A DNA stretch of 64,000 bases, from assembly GCF_036417845.1 (NCBI RefSeq), contig NC_089979.1, forward strand, positions 2,099,424-2,163,423. Reading direction: 5' to 3'. Under the pieces are notes generated by a model. The model was not told the DNA's origin and did no database searches. It worked only from the letters and a program-made list of their open reading frames with translations. Position 1 is the first letter of the stretch. The number at the start of each line of letters is the position of its first letter. Made by a program: the position numbers and the translations under genes. This DNA comes from Apteryx mantelli (taxonomy: Eukaryota; Chordata; Aves; Apterygiformes; Apterygidae). This document shows positions 13,046-26,218 of this stretch, one piece after another.

Positions 13046-14799
13046 TTCCACCAAGCACCTGCCTGCTGAGCTGCAGAGGGATGTGGGGTGAACTTTGTGG
13101 TTGAAGGACGTAGGACCATTTTGATCTACAGCTTGGGGGATTGCAAGCAGTATTTCTCTCCATAAATATGCCACCACGGGAAGCTGTTTGAGCAGCTGGA
13201 GGCTCTGATAGATGGCTATGTCCTTGATTTCCAGCACGTCGCTCCTGCATCAGCATCCTGGAGAGAGGGGAAGACAAAGACCACCTGTTTCGCAGAAAGC
13301 AAAGCCCTTGGTCCAAGCACTGTCCATCGGAGATGTTTCTGCACCCTGCTTTCTCCTGAGGATGAGACGGTATCTTGATGCACGGCTAAAGGATTATTGG
13401 ATCACTGTTGACCAAAACATGCATTGCCCTTCTGTTTGATAGAGCTGCTTCCCAAGCATGATTTTCCTTAATGGTCCAGCCTGCCAGCAGGATGGACACC
13501 GCTGGTCCCCAGCGTACCAGGGCTGTGTCAGATGGAGAGGAGGCCTGCGATCTGAGGAAGGGCTATCAATTAAAGTGGCTTTGCTTCTCTTTCTTCTGCT
13601 CAATGACAGGGCCTTTACTCACTTGTAGGTGGTTCAGAGAGATGGGTTTTTGGCTGATTCATCTTAACTAGTGTAGAGAGGGAAGTGGGTATGCTAAAAC
13701 TCCTTAGTGATGAGCATTTGCTGTTTCTTATGCCTTGCATCTGTTCCCTGGTGAGCTATCAGATTAGGAGAAAACAAAACAGCTGTAGTCTGGCAGACAT
13801 GTGAGAGGCAGGAAACCCCTGAGGGGATGGGAGGAAGAGAATTATGAAGGGTTTCCAGAGAAGTTTTTTTTTTTTTTCTTCCCCTTTCTTCCCTTGTAGC
13901 CCGATATTGCAAAATTAAAATTTTGGGAAAAAAAATAGAACACAAAGGGGAATATTTTTGTCAGTACAGTTGCTGAAAGGAAATGGCTAGAGCAATATTT
14001 AAGTGAGACTATGACTGCTGCACTGCAGTCCTTCTGTCTCTGAAAACAACTAATGGAGGTATCCGGTTTAGCAGGAGAGAAGATTGTGGCTGTGATTTGG
14101 CACAAGTAAAACATGTGCTTAAGAAGCTCCCTTTGTTTTCACAGTTGTACTCTGCATCCATCAATAGTCAGCCAAGTTTGGATTGCTGTAAGATAAGCTC
14201 AAATTAGACAGAGGTTAGCACTAGCCAGGTTTTTGCACGGGCTGTACTGTTGATGCCAATGAGACTGGTCACAAAGGAAAGCCAACGATTAACCTACAAG
14301 AAGTTGGAGCCCTGTGATAAAGTGAGGGGTGGTCTAACAAGGGGAAGAGGAAAGGCTTCCAACACGAGGATAAAACTCCAGGATATTAGCTTTGTGTGCT
14401 GTGAGAGAGACCTCCTGGTACTTACTGAAGGCAGCTGTGAAAACGGGACCAGCTTCAAGACCAAAGTCCTTCCTTATTGTGAGTAGGTCACACACAGCTT
14501 GGTGCTTCCTAAGGCTTCTTTTTAGCCATAACTGTGATGTTTTTGGCTGGCTGAGCACAATATGTTATTCAAAATAACAGGAAAGACTCATCAGAGTCCA
14601 ACCAAACCCAACCCAAGCTCTGACAATAGCTTCTCCAGAACTTAATCCTGAGGCTCTGCAAGCTGGGGCATGAGGGATTCCAATAAATTGCTTAATTAAT
14701 ATTCTTAATTCAATCCTGGATTAGGCTGCAGTTATGAGTGATCAGCTTGACTCAGAAATAAGCCTTTGAGTTGCTGCCTTCAGAGCTGCAAGAAGGCTC

Positions 14800-16422
14800 C
14801 TAAATTACTTCTACTGCCATGAGCTCAAGAAGAGGGCAACAAGAAAGGTTTCTACAAGTACATAAGCAGCAAAAGGAAGGCGAGGGAAAATGCAGACCTG
14901 CTGCTAAATGGGACAGGGCCCCTGCTTACAAAGGACACAGAAAAGGCAGAGGTACTGAATGCTTCTTTGCCTGTCTTTACTGGTGAGACTGGCCTTCAGC
15001 AATCCTAGGCCCCTGAGACCAGAGGGGAGGTCTGAAGCAAGGAAGACTTGCTCTTGGTAGAGGAGGATCGGGTTAGGGAACACTTAAACTGGACATAAAC
15101 AAGTCCACGGGACCTGATGGGATACACCCGTGAGTGTTGAGGGAGCTGGCCGATGTCATTGTGAGGCTACTCTCAATTATCTCTGAAAAGTCATGGTGGT
15201 TGTGCTTAACCAACCTGATAGCCTTCCATGATGGGATGACTGGCTTGGTGGATGAGGACAGCACTGGATGTTATTCATCTCAACCTTAGTAAGGCTTTTG
15301 ACAGTCTCCCATAACATCCTCATGGTCAAAGAGATTTGAGTACAGGCTAGAGAAGTGAACAGGGAGGTGAATTGGAAACTGGCTAACCTATTAGTCTTAG
15401 AGGGTTGTGATCAGCAGCACAAAGTGCAGCTGGGGGCCAGTCATTGGTGGTGTCCCCAGGGGTTGATACTGGGTCCAATACTGTTTAACATCTTCATTAA
15501 TGACCTGGACAATGGGACTGAATGCACCCTCCGCAAGTTTGCGGATGATACAGAACTGGGAGAAGTAGTTCATGCACCTGATGGTTGTGCTGCCATTTAG
15601 AGGGACCTCAACAGGCTGGAGAAATGGGCTGACAAGAACATCATGAGGTTCAGCAAAGAGAAATGCAAAGTCCTGCCCCTGGGGAGGAATAACCGCATGC
15701 ACCAGTACAGGCTGGGGACCAACCAGCTGGAAAGCAGGTTTACAGAACAGGACTTGGGGTTCCTGGTGGATGTCAAGTTGAACATGGGCCAGCACCGCAC
15801 CTTCATGGCAAAGAAGGCCAACGGTATCCTGGGCTGCATTAGGCACAGCATTGCCAGCAGGTCAAGTGATGTGATCCTTCCCCTCTGCTCAGCCCTGGTG
15901 AGGCCACATCCGGAATACTGTATCCAGTTCTGGGCTCCCCAGTACAAGAAAGACATGGACCTACTAGAGTGAGTCCAGTGAAAGGCCCTAGAGATGTTTA
16001 AGGGATGGGAGCATCTGTCATATGAGGAGAAGCTGGGAGAGCTTGAACTGTTCAGCCTGGAGAGGAGAATGCTCAGAGGAGATCTTATCAATGTGTATAA
16101 ATATCTGATGGGGGGAAGTAGCAATGGTGACAGACTCTTAGTAGTGCTTGGTAACGGGACAAGATGCAATGGGCACTAGTTGAAATATGGGAGATTCAAT
16201 CTGAACATGAAAAACTGCTTCTTTGTTGTGAGGGTGGCTGAACATGGGAACAGGTTGCCCATAGAGGCTGTGGAGTCTCCAACTTTGGAGACACTCAAAA
16301 CCCAACTGCACGCATAGAGTCCTGTGTAACCTGCTCCTGCTGACCCTGCTCTGAACAGTGGGGTTGGAGGAGATGATCTCCTGAGGTCCTTGCCAACCTC
16401 AACGGTTCTGTGATTCTGCGAA
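14800..16422 (+). mobile_element. CR1 LINE, 5'-truncated, decayed reverse transcriptase
   Basis: A forward-oriented CR1 non-LTR retrotransposon carrying the C-terminal part of ORF2. Recognisable pieces are a KAFDS-like motif near 15290; [13 protein letters not shown]; the reverse-transcriptase FADD motif (Phe at 15538-15540, ADD at 15541-15549); then LEKWADKN, a GFLVDVKLNMGQH block and a VRPHPEYCIQFWAPQYKKD block ending near 15970. Downstream is the typical CR1 3' UTR, closing with CAACGGTTCTGTGATTCTG at about 16400-16420. Several stops and frameshifts (for example after FADD at 15598, and just after KAFDS) make it inactive. The 5' limit is approximate; 5' truncation is usual for LINEs. Confidence 0.88.
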
Positions 16423-19400
16423 AAGTTTACTGGGTTGAGGGATCTCCGGGCTGTCCTCTGTGCAGAACTGAGGAAGCTTCCTGGGGTTGCCCTGTGTTGC
16501 AACAGGTCTGCAAAGGATGGATGGAGAAGGACAGAGCTCATGCGATTCTGAAAATGCTGTATTTCTAGCTCTGTGGATTGCAGACCAACATTCCTCTTGT
16601 ACATTGGGCAGGCTACTTATTTGCCAGGAAGGTGGGTCAGACAAGGAACTCTGATTCCTTCCCCAATGTCATCTCTACATGAGTGAGCTCTTTGTTTTTT
16701 TAAGCTGTTCTACATAATCTCTTCCATCTATTTCTCAAGCTATAGCTGAACTCTTCAACTCCTGAAGGCTTGGGCTGCCAAAGAAAAAGAGAACTGGATG
16801 GCAATTGTTGCAACAAGTTTTAGTAAGGGCTCACATTTCCTTCTTTGTAGTCCGCCAGGCAGAAACATTTCCTGACTTCACACAGTTTATTCCCGGTGGT
16901 GCAAAATCCCCTTCTGCAGAAGGCAGAACCTCAGTGGGTTAAATCACCACCAGCCCCTGTCCTGTCCCCATCCTAAGCCAACACCATCCCCATTTTACAG
17001 CATCTGAACACTTCACATCCCTCTCCTTGTCTCACAGAGTCCGTGCTGATCTGAGACTGAGTCAATGCCTGTGGTGATATGAGATGTCTGTAAGGAAGCA
17101 CGGACTCATACCTAAGCCTAGAAAGAGCAAGGGTAACACTAACCTGCTCCCTAGTCACAGTTCACCAGGAACTTTGCTGGCTACCTTTCCAGGCCATTGG
17201 CTTGTCCCAGCGATGAGTCCTGAAGGTGGCAAGAGGAGGTGAAGGACAGGACCCATGTGGTTTGCCCTCAGTTCCTATCCCTGATGCCGGCAGTAATGTT
17301 AGGCTAGCTCGCAGGCAGGTCGCGGACTCACTTCATGAGTGTGGGCGAGGGCCATAACGCTACTGAATTAAAAATTGGCCCCTTCTATCAGAGAGTTGGA
17401 TAGGTCCTGACTCATAAGTCTCCAGACCCAGTGACTGCATCTGTCAAAAGCATGAGCCAAGGCACATTGCACAAACATGTTTTTTTTTATTAGGCTTCCT
17501 TCATTTTTCCTTGGGATCCTGTGTGGGACACCTACAATCTCCTGTCTCATTCAGCCTTCTGCTTCATCCCCAGGTCTTTAATGGTGGGTCGCCAGCCTGC
17601 TACCACTCGACTCCATCCCTGGTATAGCGACATGTGCCAGGCAAGCGTGCAATGGGGCCCCTGGCAATGCCAGCGCTGAGCTCAGCATCTTTGCACTCCA
17701 AAACATGGCTTGTGTTGTAATGGGCTGTGATTCATCAGGACTGCTCTCATCCTGTCCTCCTTTATTGTACTTATTTGTTTGATTTAGTTCCATCTTCCCT
17801 CAAGCAAGTCAGGCAGGCCTTGCAGCATGGACTCTGTAGCAGGCAGTGGGCCTGGACTGTGGCTGCATAGCTCCTGACTCCCCAGCTGTGCAAATAAATT
17901 ATCCCTTTTCCTCCCCCCCCCCCTTTTTCTATTGCCATATTTTAAGAGCTTCTGCATGTGGTAGTATTGGGTTGACTGCATTGTGCCTTCCTATGTGCTG
18001 GAAAAAATATCATTTTATAAATAAAACACAGAAAATAGCTCCTTCTATTTTTTCCATTTGAGAGTCTATGATGAGATGTTTTTTTTACCCTGTAGCCCTT
18101 TCATACAGTATTGCCATTACCAGTAATGGGCCATGAGCTTTGTACTGAGTTTGCAAGGCCTCAGGACTGCAGTTTGTCAGGTTTGCTCTGACTGAACTTT
18201 TCTTGACCTACCTGCAGCTTTGTTTTACTCGGTTTAGCTATAAGAGCGATTTTGCTAATTGACCGGGTGGCCATGGCTAATTTGTTTTACTTTTGTCTGT
18301 CTTTGTATGGTATAACTATAGGTTTATATAGCTAGCAGTAACAAGCACAAACAGTCATTCTGTGTAGAATGAGACGTTTATGACTCTAACGCAACGGTGT
18401 AGTGTGGAGAAATACAGGCCTGGTGTGATAGCAGAGACCTCAAGAAGTGGAGACACGGAATGTGGCATGGACGAGTGGCAGCAGGGGGTGATAAGAAACG
18501 GGGCACAGGTTGGCACTGGAGACCCCATGGCTATAAACACATCACCAGTGGTCAGTTAAAGAAATGCAGACCTGGTCTGGACAAAACTGATTTTAGGGAT
18601 AATAGAAAAAAGAAGTAGTATCTAACCTTCATAAAAGCCACCATACGCAGTAAATTCAGATGTAAGGTGGACTTGCAGACCATGAAGAAATAGCAAAGGT
18701 GTAAAACCATGTTAGCAAACACATAAAAGAAGAAGCCATAACCATGAACATCATATTCCTCCTGGCGAAGGACTCCATGTGCTGACAACTTGCTGTGACC
18801 ACCCCACCCCACCCCAGGCTGAAGCCACCAACCTCAGGACCCAGAGGAGTGGGGAGGGGTCAGCATAACATTTGGAGAAGGGGTAGAGCTTAAGTGTGCA
18901 AGTAACAATTTTAACTCTATTTCTGTATTGAAGTGTTCTTTCTGTTCCTATAATTACATTTGGATTAGTAATGATTCTTGGATTAGACTGTTAAAGTTTA
19001 AATTATACTAATTATACTAATAATAAATTCTTGGCTTTATATCTATAGCCAAGCACGCACAGAATACATAGTGTTGCTGCTATATCTATATGTACATATA
19101 TATAGCGTGTTTCCTCTTTGCCTGTAAAATAAGATTTTAAGCATAACAGGTTGTAGCAGTAGCACAGCACATTTTTTCTCCTTTTTTTCTCTATTTCTTT
19201 TGGTCTCCCTGATCTACCGGTACCATGCTGAGCTCAGAGCTGTTGTAATAGAGTTGGTACAGCAGCACTTGGGCCACATCACTGAGGAGAAATCCACATG
19301 GCCTCGGGTGGAATGAGGCTTCCCAGTGGCCCAGCACTAGCCCAAGGCTCCAACTGGGCAGACTGGAGAGAACAAAATGGCTCTGGATGTGTGTGTGGGG

Positions 19401-20032
19401 AGAGCTGAAGACCTGGGACATGGCTCCATGGAGAGCTGGGAATGGGCTGTGTTGTTTGCTTAGGAGGGAAATGGATTTGGGGCACGAGTCTCAACTCGGA
19501 TTCGGCCAGTGAAGTGGAGGGAAGGTAGCCACTGGGTTTGGATACAGCATTTGTCCCAGGCCTCAAAGTATAGTTGACCCTTGCTGGGACCGACACACAT
19601 CTCCCTTTTTCTCTTCCAAGGTCGGATGGACCTCATGCAACTCCGAGAGGCTCTGTCCCCTCTCTGGTGGCCTGGCTTCCTCCTTGGCTGGTCACACTTC
19701 CTGCCCACCTTTTGTCTCCTGCCTTGTTTCAAAAAGAAGCAGCTGCTATCAGTAGCTGCTGTTTTGCTTTTGGTTCGTTTTGAAATATCGAGCAAGATGT
19801 GCCTGGGCAAAGGCAGTGTGCAAAACTGCAACGACAGTGGCGTGTGCTGGATTCCTGCAAGGCTCCAGTGCTGGAAGCACACACAAACCCTCTGGTCTGG
19901 GCTTTGCACGGTGTGCAACCTGTTGCTAGTGTGGGTGAGTCGGATCAGCCGGGATGAACCTTCACGTTGGCTGCCCTGCCCTCTGGGACTTTACCACCTT
20001 GAGACCGTGCAGGCAGAGAAGAACAAACCGAG

Positions 20033-21362
20033 ATGAGGGCTCTCCTGATAGTGCACCTGGATGCTGTCCTGTGTGTAGACCTAGGTGAGTTGGCCAGCGT
20101 TACTTCAAAGGCTGGGCTGGGGTGGAGGGAGCTGGTGTTTCCAGAAGGAAGCCGCACTTGTAACTTGCAAGCCTGGTGGCCTTGGAGAAATCACCAATCA
20201 TTTAGATAAAGAGCTACTCTTCACGTCAGCTTGGTCTCTCCTTTGCTCTGTCACAGCAGTGGCCTGTTCTCACAGGACTTGCATTGCAGACTCTTCAGCC
20301 TTGAACTTCCCACAGAGCAAGCTAAAATAGGTCATTTCTCCTGTTCTCACAAAGCATCACCAGAAAAAGCCCTTCATGTTTTCTCTGCAAATCCCATCCC
20401 AGACTGAGATTTGCATCTAATTCTTCGTTGGCAGAATTGAGTTCTGAGCTAAAACTTAAATACAACCTTCACTGTTGTTTTGGCCCTGTGGTCATTTGCC
20501 AAATGCTGTAATGGATTAGAAGAATATCAATGTCCATAGAAAGTACCTGCTGCCCCAAGACCTCACACAGAAGGAGGGTTTTCCTATAGGGAAGTGTGTT
20601 TAGCAGTTTTGGGCATGGGACAGTAGAAGGGGTGGAACTGCTTAACCAAATCCTCAATGTCTGTCTTGGTGTCCTGTGACCTATATGAGAATGAGAACAG
20701 CTCCAGTTGCGAAGGGGTTTCTTGGTTTGACCTCATGCGAATAGGATGTTTCCCTCCCATAGCCAGCTTGCTGAAGTGCTACGCCTGCATGGACCAGACT
20801 AGCAACGATCAGTGCTTGACTGCTGTTGATTGTGTCAAGAATGAGAAGTTCTACCAGACTGTAACTCTGATGGCCAGTGATGGTGAGTCTCACTGCCATG
20901 ACCTGCCAGGGCTGTGGGCTCACCACCTTGATGCCCAATGCTCCCACGTGTCTCAGCCCCAGACTGCTCTCAGCGGCCTCTTCCCCTTTCTGCTCCAGTG
21001 CACAGGGCTCTAAAACACTCCCCTTCACTGAGGCTTTGGAGGCCTGAATAATGCTGGGTTACAGGTCAAGCCCAAATAATTCCTAGTGCTTTGCCTGTAT
21101 GGTGAGGCAGAGGGTTGTCAAATGAGCACTGTAACCCATACAGGCTTGGGTGAGCTCACATACTTCTTACTGCAGACATAGCGAAGTCAAGATTTGCCCA
21201 CGAGTGAAAGATTCAGTAGCATGGGTCATTGTCATTTGTCTTTTCTTTGATCCAGGTGGTATCCAGAGGAAGTCTATCAGCAAACAATGCACTTTTCGGT
21301 GCAAAGAGTTCCCAAAGTTCTACCAATGGGAAAGCTTTCATGAATGCTGCCCTGCTGACTAG
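20033..21362 (+). pseudogene. LY6/uPAR-domain gene copy A, probably inactivated
   Basis: Three exons keep the layout of the family: signal peptide 20033-20084 (MRALLIVHLDAVLCVDL), LY6 part 1 at 20763-20882 (starting LLKCYACMDQ), and LY6 part 2 from 21256. Splice borders and phases match copies B to D. Two lesions argue against a working protein. The fifth LY6 cysteine is Tyr (20852-20854). An in-frame TAG (21360-21362) falls between the CC pair and the final CN; the frame continues for 33 more codons to a TGA at 21462-21464 with a hydrophobic, GPI-signal-like stretch (FVVLGAVVLVSV). The TATA box found before copies B to E is not seen here. An AATAAA at 21782-21787 survives. A shortened secreted protein, or read-through of TAG, cannot be excluded. 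Confidence 0.72.
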
Positions 21363-21781
21363 TGTAATCACAGTGAGGCACCCAGCGTGAGACCTTGCTT
21401 CGTGGTGCTGGGGGCTGTGGTGCTGGTCAGTGTTACCAGGTCATTTCTATGGACTGGGCTGTGATGCCCTGGGAATTCCCTGTTGAATAACCTGTGCAAT
21501 CTTCTTAGACCGTCTTAGGCCCCAGTACCTGCAGTGGTTTTATTCATCTGTCCCCAGGTGGAGCTGAACATCTTCTGTATGCCCAAAGATGCTTCTACGT
21601 GTTTGCTTCCATGTCTCTGAGGTTGGAGGCATGTGAGGCCCAGCCGAATAGCACTCATTTCCTGCGGACAGGCCGGTCTGAACCTAACTTGAGCTCGATG
21701 AAGAGATCCCTCCTTTATTTTTTGTATAACTTCTAACAGAACAGGGCCCTGAAACCATTAAAAAAAGAAAAAAAAGTAAAT

Positions 21782-21787
21782 AATAAA
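21782..21787 (+). terminator. Polyadenylation signal of LY6 copy A
   Basis: AATAAA 420 bases after the premature stop and 318 after the outer stop, just past an A-rich stretch. Its spacing resembles that of copies C and D. Confidence 0.55.
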
Positions 21788-24700
21788 CATCTTGGAAACT
21801 TCAGCTGAGTGCTGAACTCATGGTAGGGCTGGGGTTTTGTGAGTAGCATGGTCACGTTGTTCGTGCAATTACACTGAGACCTAAACAACGGAAGGTGAGT
21901 AAGAAGAGGTTGTGACCCTGACCAGCACGGCCCCAAATCAGAGAGTGTCTCTTGCCATTGCAGCCAGGAGGAAAAACAGGATCTGAAAAATAATGAATTT
22001 GCATATCCAATGGGATTTTTCTTGCATGCTGTCTATATGCAGGTCCTGACAAGGGCTGAAACATTACGGGGAGGGAATATTAGTAAATTTAATATACTTG
22101 GGGCTGTTCCTGGCCCTGGGGTGAGCGGGTACCCATCTGTATAGCTGAACTCCCTCACTCTCCAAAAAAGGTGACTGAGTCCAAAATATCAATTGGAAAG
22201 CATCCCTGGCCTGTGCTAAGCCCTGAATCCTCCCCAGAAATTGTCAGGGATGGTACTAGGCCAGGTCTAGTACCAGGGTACTGGTGAGGCCAAAATCGTT
22301 CTGAGGAGCATGCAAACAGTTGACAGTATGGACAAATGTGGCCAGCACTTGAAACTGTGCCTGGCCTCTGTTGTTTATTATTGGTATAGACATAGCTCTG
22401 TGACAGCTCTTCTGGAGTATGGTTCTACCCGTGGGGCAGGTGGAAGGGTGGTGACGTTCTCTGCAGCTTGTGATACCTAGACATCACAGCTAGATCCCAC
22501 CACTACAGTCACGAGTTAAATACAGGTATGATAATCAAGGTATGCCCAGCTGGGATTTAGGCAATATGGGAGGTCCAGGGACACCATCAAAGTAAGTAAT
22601 ACTGGTAAACAGAGACCTGGCATGTCCCTGGGGAACCATTTTCCTGCCCTACTTCAAAGAGAAAGAGGTAAAGGGCAGGCTCTCAGAAGGATTTTAACAC
22701 CTTGATGCAAGCTGATCCCAGGCTGCCTGTGCTGTGTTGTTGAACCCTAGTATCTCTCCCCACGGCGAGACTCCCACCGTGAGTACCTGGCCTCCTTCAC
22801 TGCCTGGGAAAGGGCAGCATGTGGGAGGTGGAGCTGGACCAGCCGCAGGCCAAGACATTGGAGTCTTTCAGAGATTTGCTACATGAAGTCTTTAAGCACA
22901 TACTGGGATGGGGAACAAGGCAAAGAGAGATCCTGCAGTTGCTGCAATGGGCTTCATTTAGGGCTGAAAAGTTCCCAGTGGCACAATCATACCCTGTACT
23001 GAGATGTAGTTTGTTATTCCCAGGACAACTGCCAGATGACCCTTTCCTAGACCCCCTTAACAGCCAGGTTCCTGCATCCCCATCCCTGGTCCAGGTCAGT
23101 GACAACACCTCTTTCTTCCTGGAACCCCAGCTCCTGTGTGAAATAGCAAATGGGTGGGAAACGGCAATCTGTACAGTTTGGCAGGATGCTGGGATAGATG
23201 GAAATGACTGGTAACCTTCTGAGATGCCACCCAAGAAGTGATAAGGGCTTGGCAGAGCTCATGCTCTGAGTACAGTGAGGCTGAACAGTTAAAGACTTCA
23301 GGGCAGCTTCCTTGTCATCTCTGCTCACAGTCCCAGCACTGTGTATTCAACATATGCAAAACAGAAACAGTCTTCAGCACCTGTGTAGGGTCCAAGCAGC
23401 TGGAGAGGGCCTAAAGACAGAATCCAGGCTTGTGATGCAGAGCCAAGGTTTGCAGCTGGTTCTGTACCGTAGCAAAGGCCCCAAACAAAAGGAAGAGCTT
23501 CCACGAGACCAAGACACAATATTTCTGTTCCTCCTCACAGTTGTGGTTCCACTCGTGGGCCCTTCTCCCAAGGCCTTTTTGGAGAAGACCCTAATATGAT
23601 TCCCCCAGGAGATGGGAGATGAGCAGCTCCATGGCTGACTTCTATTCATTGACTTCTGGTCTCATCATATATCTCTTCCATGCTGCAGTCATGCTGCTTT
23701 CATGTGTCAGCTACCCAGGAGAAACCGCCATCCTCAGTCTCCCACATGTCTCTGAGGAAATGCTAGCAATACACTGGCAGTCCTACACCTCACACGTCCT
23801 CATCAGACATACCTGAGGTCGGGCTTGTGACTTCCCAGCTATCTGGCTCAGCGGGCCCACAGCAACCCTCAAATGCCAAGTGGCCCGTTGTGCACTCCTC
23901 CCATCACACTTGTTCACCAAACCACTCATGCCAGAGGACCAGCTGTGGACCACTTCCCGTGGCCTTGCAGCTTCTCTTCCTGCTATCAGTGCAGGGCAGA
24001 TTTGAATCCCCAGTCTAGCTGACTCCTCTCCAGCTCTCTGTCAAAGAAGAGATACTCTCCCCGTCATTCCTAGGGTGCTGCACAGAAGCGATAGGATAAA
24101 CTGAGACATTTCCATGTAGAAACAAACAAGCCAAATGCAAGAATGTCCCTTGTTCTCTCAATAATCACATTAAATAGCAACAATTATTTTTCCTCTTTCC
24201 ACAAAAAATATACTAAGAGTCAAATCTCATTAAATCAAACTGTTTCTTTATTAGTGCAGACCTTTGCCAGGGTGCTCCTGCTGTTGCGTGACATTCCAGC
24301 CATGGTTCCCAGATTGATTTCCGGAACCTCCTGAAGAGTCATCCCTGCAGGAGGACACCTTACAGTGAATCATGCTGGACAATCCCTTTTCCTTGGAATG
24401 GGTCTAGCCCTTCGGCTGCTGCCTTGTGACATCTTGGATGACTGACACACCTTCTCCGGCATCCACTGTGGCATCTATTGGGCAAGTGATGTGGCTTATC
24501 CTCTCCACGCCCAGAAGATATATGTCCACTGGAGAAGAACAGTGAGTGCTCATGGGGTGACTTCACCATCCTGTTAATCCTGCTTCATGTCGCAGTATTG
24601 CCAGCCCCAGCGGTTTAAAGCCAGTGTCAGGAAACTCAAAAATATCTGGAAATTAACCAACCCCACACCCCCTCAACAAGTCTTACTCCTTTTTTTTTTT

Positions 24701-26158
24701 TTTTTTTCTTAAAAGGAAGATAATGTGGGTTTTGGTGTCCCTTTGAACTTCCTCTGCCCATGCCTTCACTGAGCTGAGCAATTATTAATCCCATCAAGTC
24801 CCCTAAATGTCTTTGATGAGCATGACCTCTGTTTCAGGGGCTTCACTTGTTTGACTCTTCTGCCCAGAAATGAATATTGGCCCTCAGTCATTTCTGCCCT
24901 CCCCTCATCTGTCCAAGCTCTCTCTTCCACACACTCTCTGAGCTTCTGTATCTTCTCCTTCTATAAGCCATCTCCTAACCCGAAGAGTGGGTAACTACAG
25001 CTGGGTCCCCGTTCTCTTTCCTCCAGACCAAGTCTTGCAGGAGGGGGAAGTAAGGGGTGAACAGACGCAGACTGACCAGGAGGCTTTACGCAAAGGGGCT
25101 GCTCCTGCTTCCTCCTCTCTGCTCTTTGGTGGCTGAGCAGGCGGTGACTCATTGAGATGTCTGCTGATTCCCAGGACCAAACTTCCTGGTAGTTCTTTCC
25201 TAGGAAGCAGAAGTGAGATAGGCAGTCAAACAGAGGCTCCAGAGGGCTGAAATTACCCCCTCCAGCTCCACCCAAATTGACAACATGCAGGGAAATCACA
25301 AAGGCTCAGAACATTATATCTAGTTGGTATCTAGCAGGACTTTGAATCTGATGCTTCATGTAGAAGACAGGCAAAGGCATTTTTACCATTTGCTCAGATG
25401 CAGCAAAGGAAACCTATTGCAAAGCTGGAAACCAAACTCCAGGGTCCTGCATTTGAATCACACAGAATCACAGAATGGTTGAGGTTGGAAGGGACCTCTG
25501 AAGATCATCTAGTCCAACCCCCCTGCTCAGGTAGGGTCACCTAGAGCACGTTGCCCAGGACCTTGTTCAGATGAGTTCCCAAAGTCATCGTTATCTTGCT
25601 GCAGCTGCTCTCAAAACAAGGATGCAAAGCATTTAGGATTTTATAGGTTAGCAGCAGCTTCTATAGGCAAACAGGAAATTGTAAGACATTTCCTGTTTAT
25701 ATTGCCAGTCATGAACATACAGCTAGATCTGTCTTGACTGTAGATACTCGAAATTTTCAGGGTCTAACCCTGGAAAGGCGCTTTACAATAATCCATCCAG
25801 AAGAAGCCATTAATTTATGATCATTTTGCTTTGAGTAGATACCTTCACTGAACTATCTGGCCGCAGATGTGATGATCAGATTGGAACTAAACAGCACAAA
25901 ACCCCCACTCAGACACCAGTAGCACTGCTAGCCTGACCATAGAGAGATTAGTGTATTAAAAGCAATAAATGGAATGAATTGCCTTAGTGCTTTCACTCTT
26001 CTCTAGACCCATCAGACCAGCCTGAAGGCAATGCCAAGGTGAGAAAACAACCCACATGCATTCCTTTCCTATCAAATAACACACAATCACAGCCTGTGGA
26101 CGGCCCACTCTTTCAAAATTGTTGCCTTCATAATCGCTTGGTCCAAATGCAGAGAAGA
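21788..26158. other. Intergenic region between LY6 copies A and B
   Basis: No gene recognised. It contains a small perfect inverted repeat, GGTACTAG/CTAGTACC (22252-22274), a 131-codon open frame at 22819-23214 with no domain I know, an 18-base T-run at 24690-24707 and a CR1 3' fragment at 25458-25573. Confidence 0.65.
25458..25573 (-). repeat. CR1 LINE 3' fragment, minus orientation
   Basis: A textbook avian CR1 tail read backwards: a CACAGAATCACAGAATGG start, then GTTGAGGTTGGAAGGGACCT, CATCTAGTCCAACCCCCCTG and GGTCACCTAGAGCACGTTGC. It is short and much less diverged than the copy at 12590, so it is a younger insertion. Confidence 0.92.
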
Positions 26159-26165
26159 TATATAA
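26159..26165 (+). promoter_or_regulatory. TATA box of LY6 copy B
   Basis: TATATAA followed by CCTG, 60 bases before the copy B ATG. The same element at the same distance occurs before copies C, D and E. Upstream CAAA and TGCAGAG blocks resemble those before copy D. Confidence 0.7.
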
Positions 26166-26218
26166 CCTGTCTCCAGGTGAGGGTGCTTTTCCTGGGCTGC
26201 TGAGATGATTGAGAGAAG

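Larger units (their letters stand above)
8296..20032. other. Intergenic region, TOP1MT to first LY6 copy
   Basis: About 11.7 kb with no coding gene I can support. The first part is presumably TOP1MT 3' UTR. It holds an AT microsatellite near 10621-10650, several T-runs (10178-10195, around 13865), a reverse CR1 at 12590-13045 and a forward CR1 at about 14800-16422. Open frames up to 168 codons (8821-9327) show no recognisable domain and no splice-linked partners. Confidence 0.7.

Noticed and set aside
15597-16169. 190-codon open frame on the minus strand
   Set aside because: It is antisense to the CR1 ORF2 and 3' UTR, a shadow of the LINE.
19801-19925. Cysteine-rich plus-strand frame just upstream of LY6 copy A
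   Set aside because: It lacks the C-x2-C opening and the CC...CN ending, and lies before the signal-peptide exon.
22819-23214. 131-codon open frame between LY6 copies A and B
   Set aside because: No domain recognised, no LY6 cysteine pattern, no promoter or splice context.
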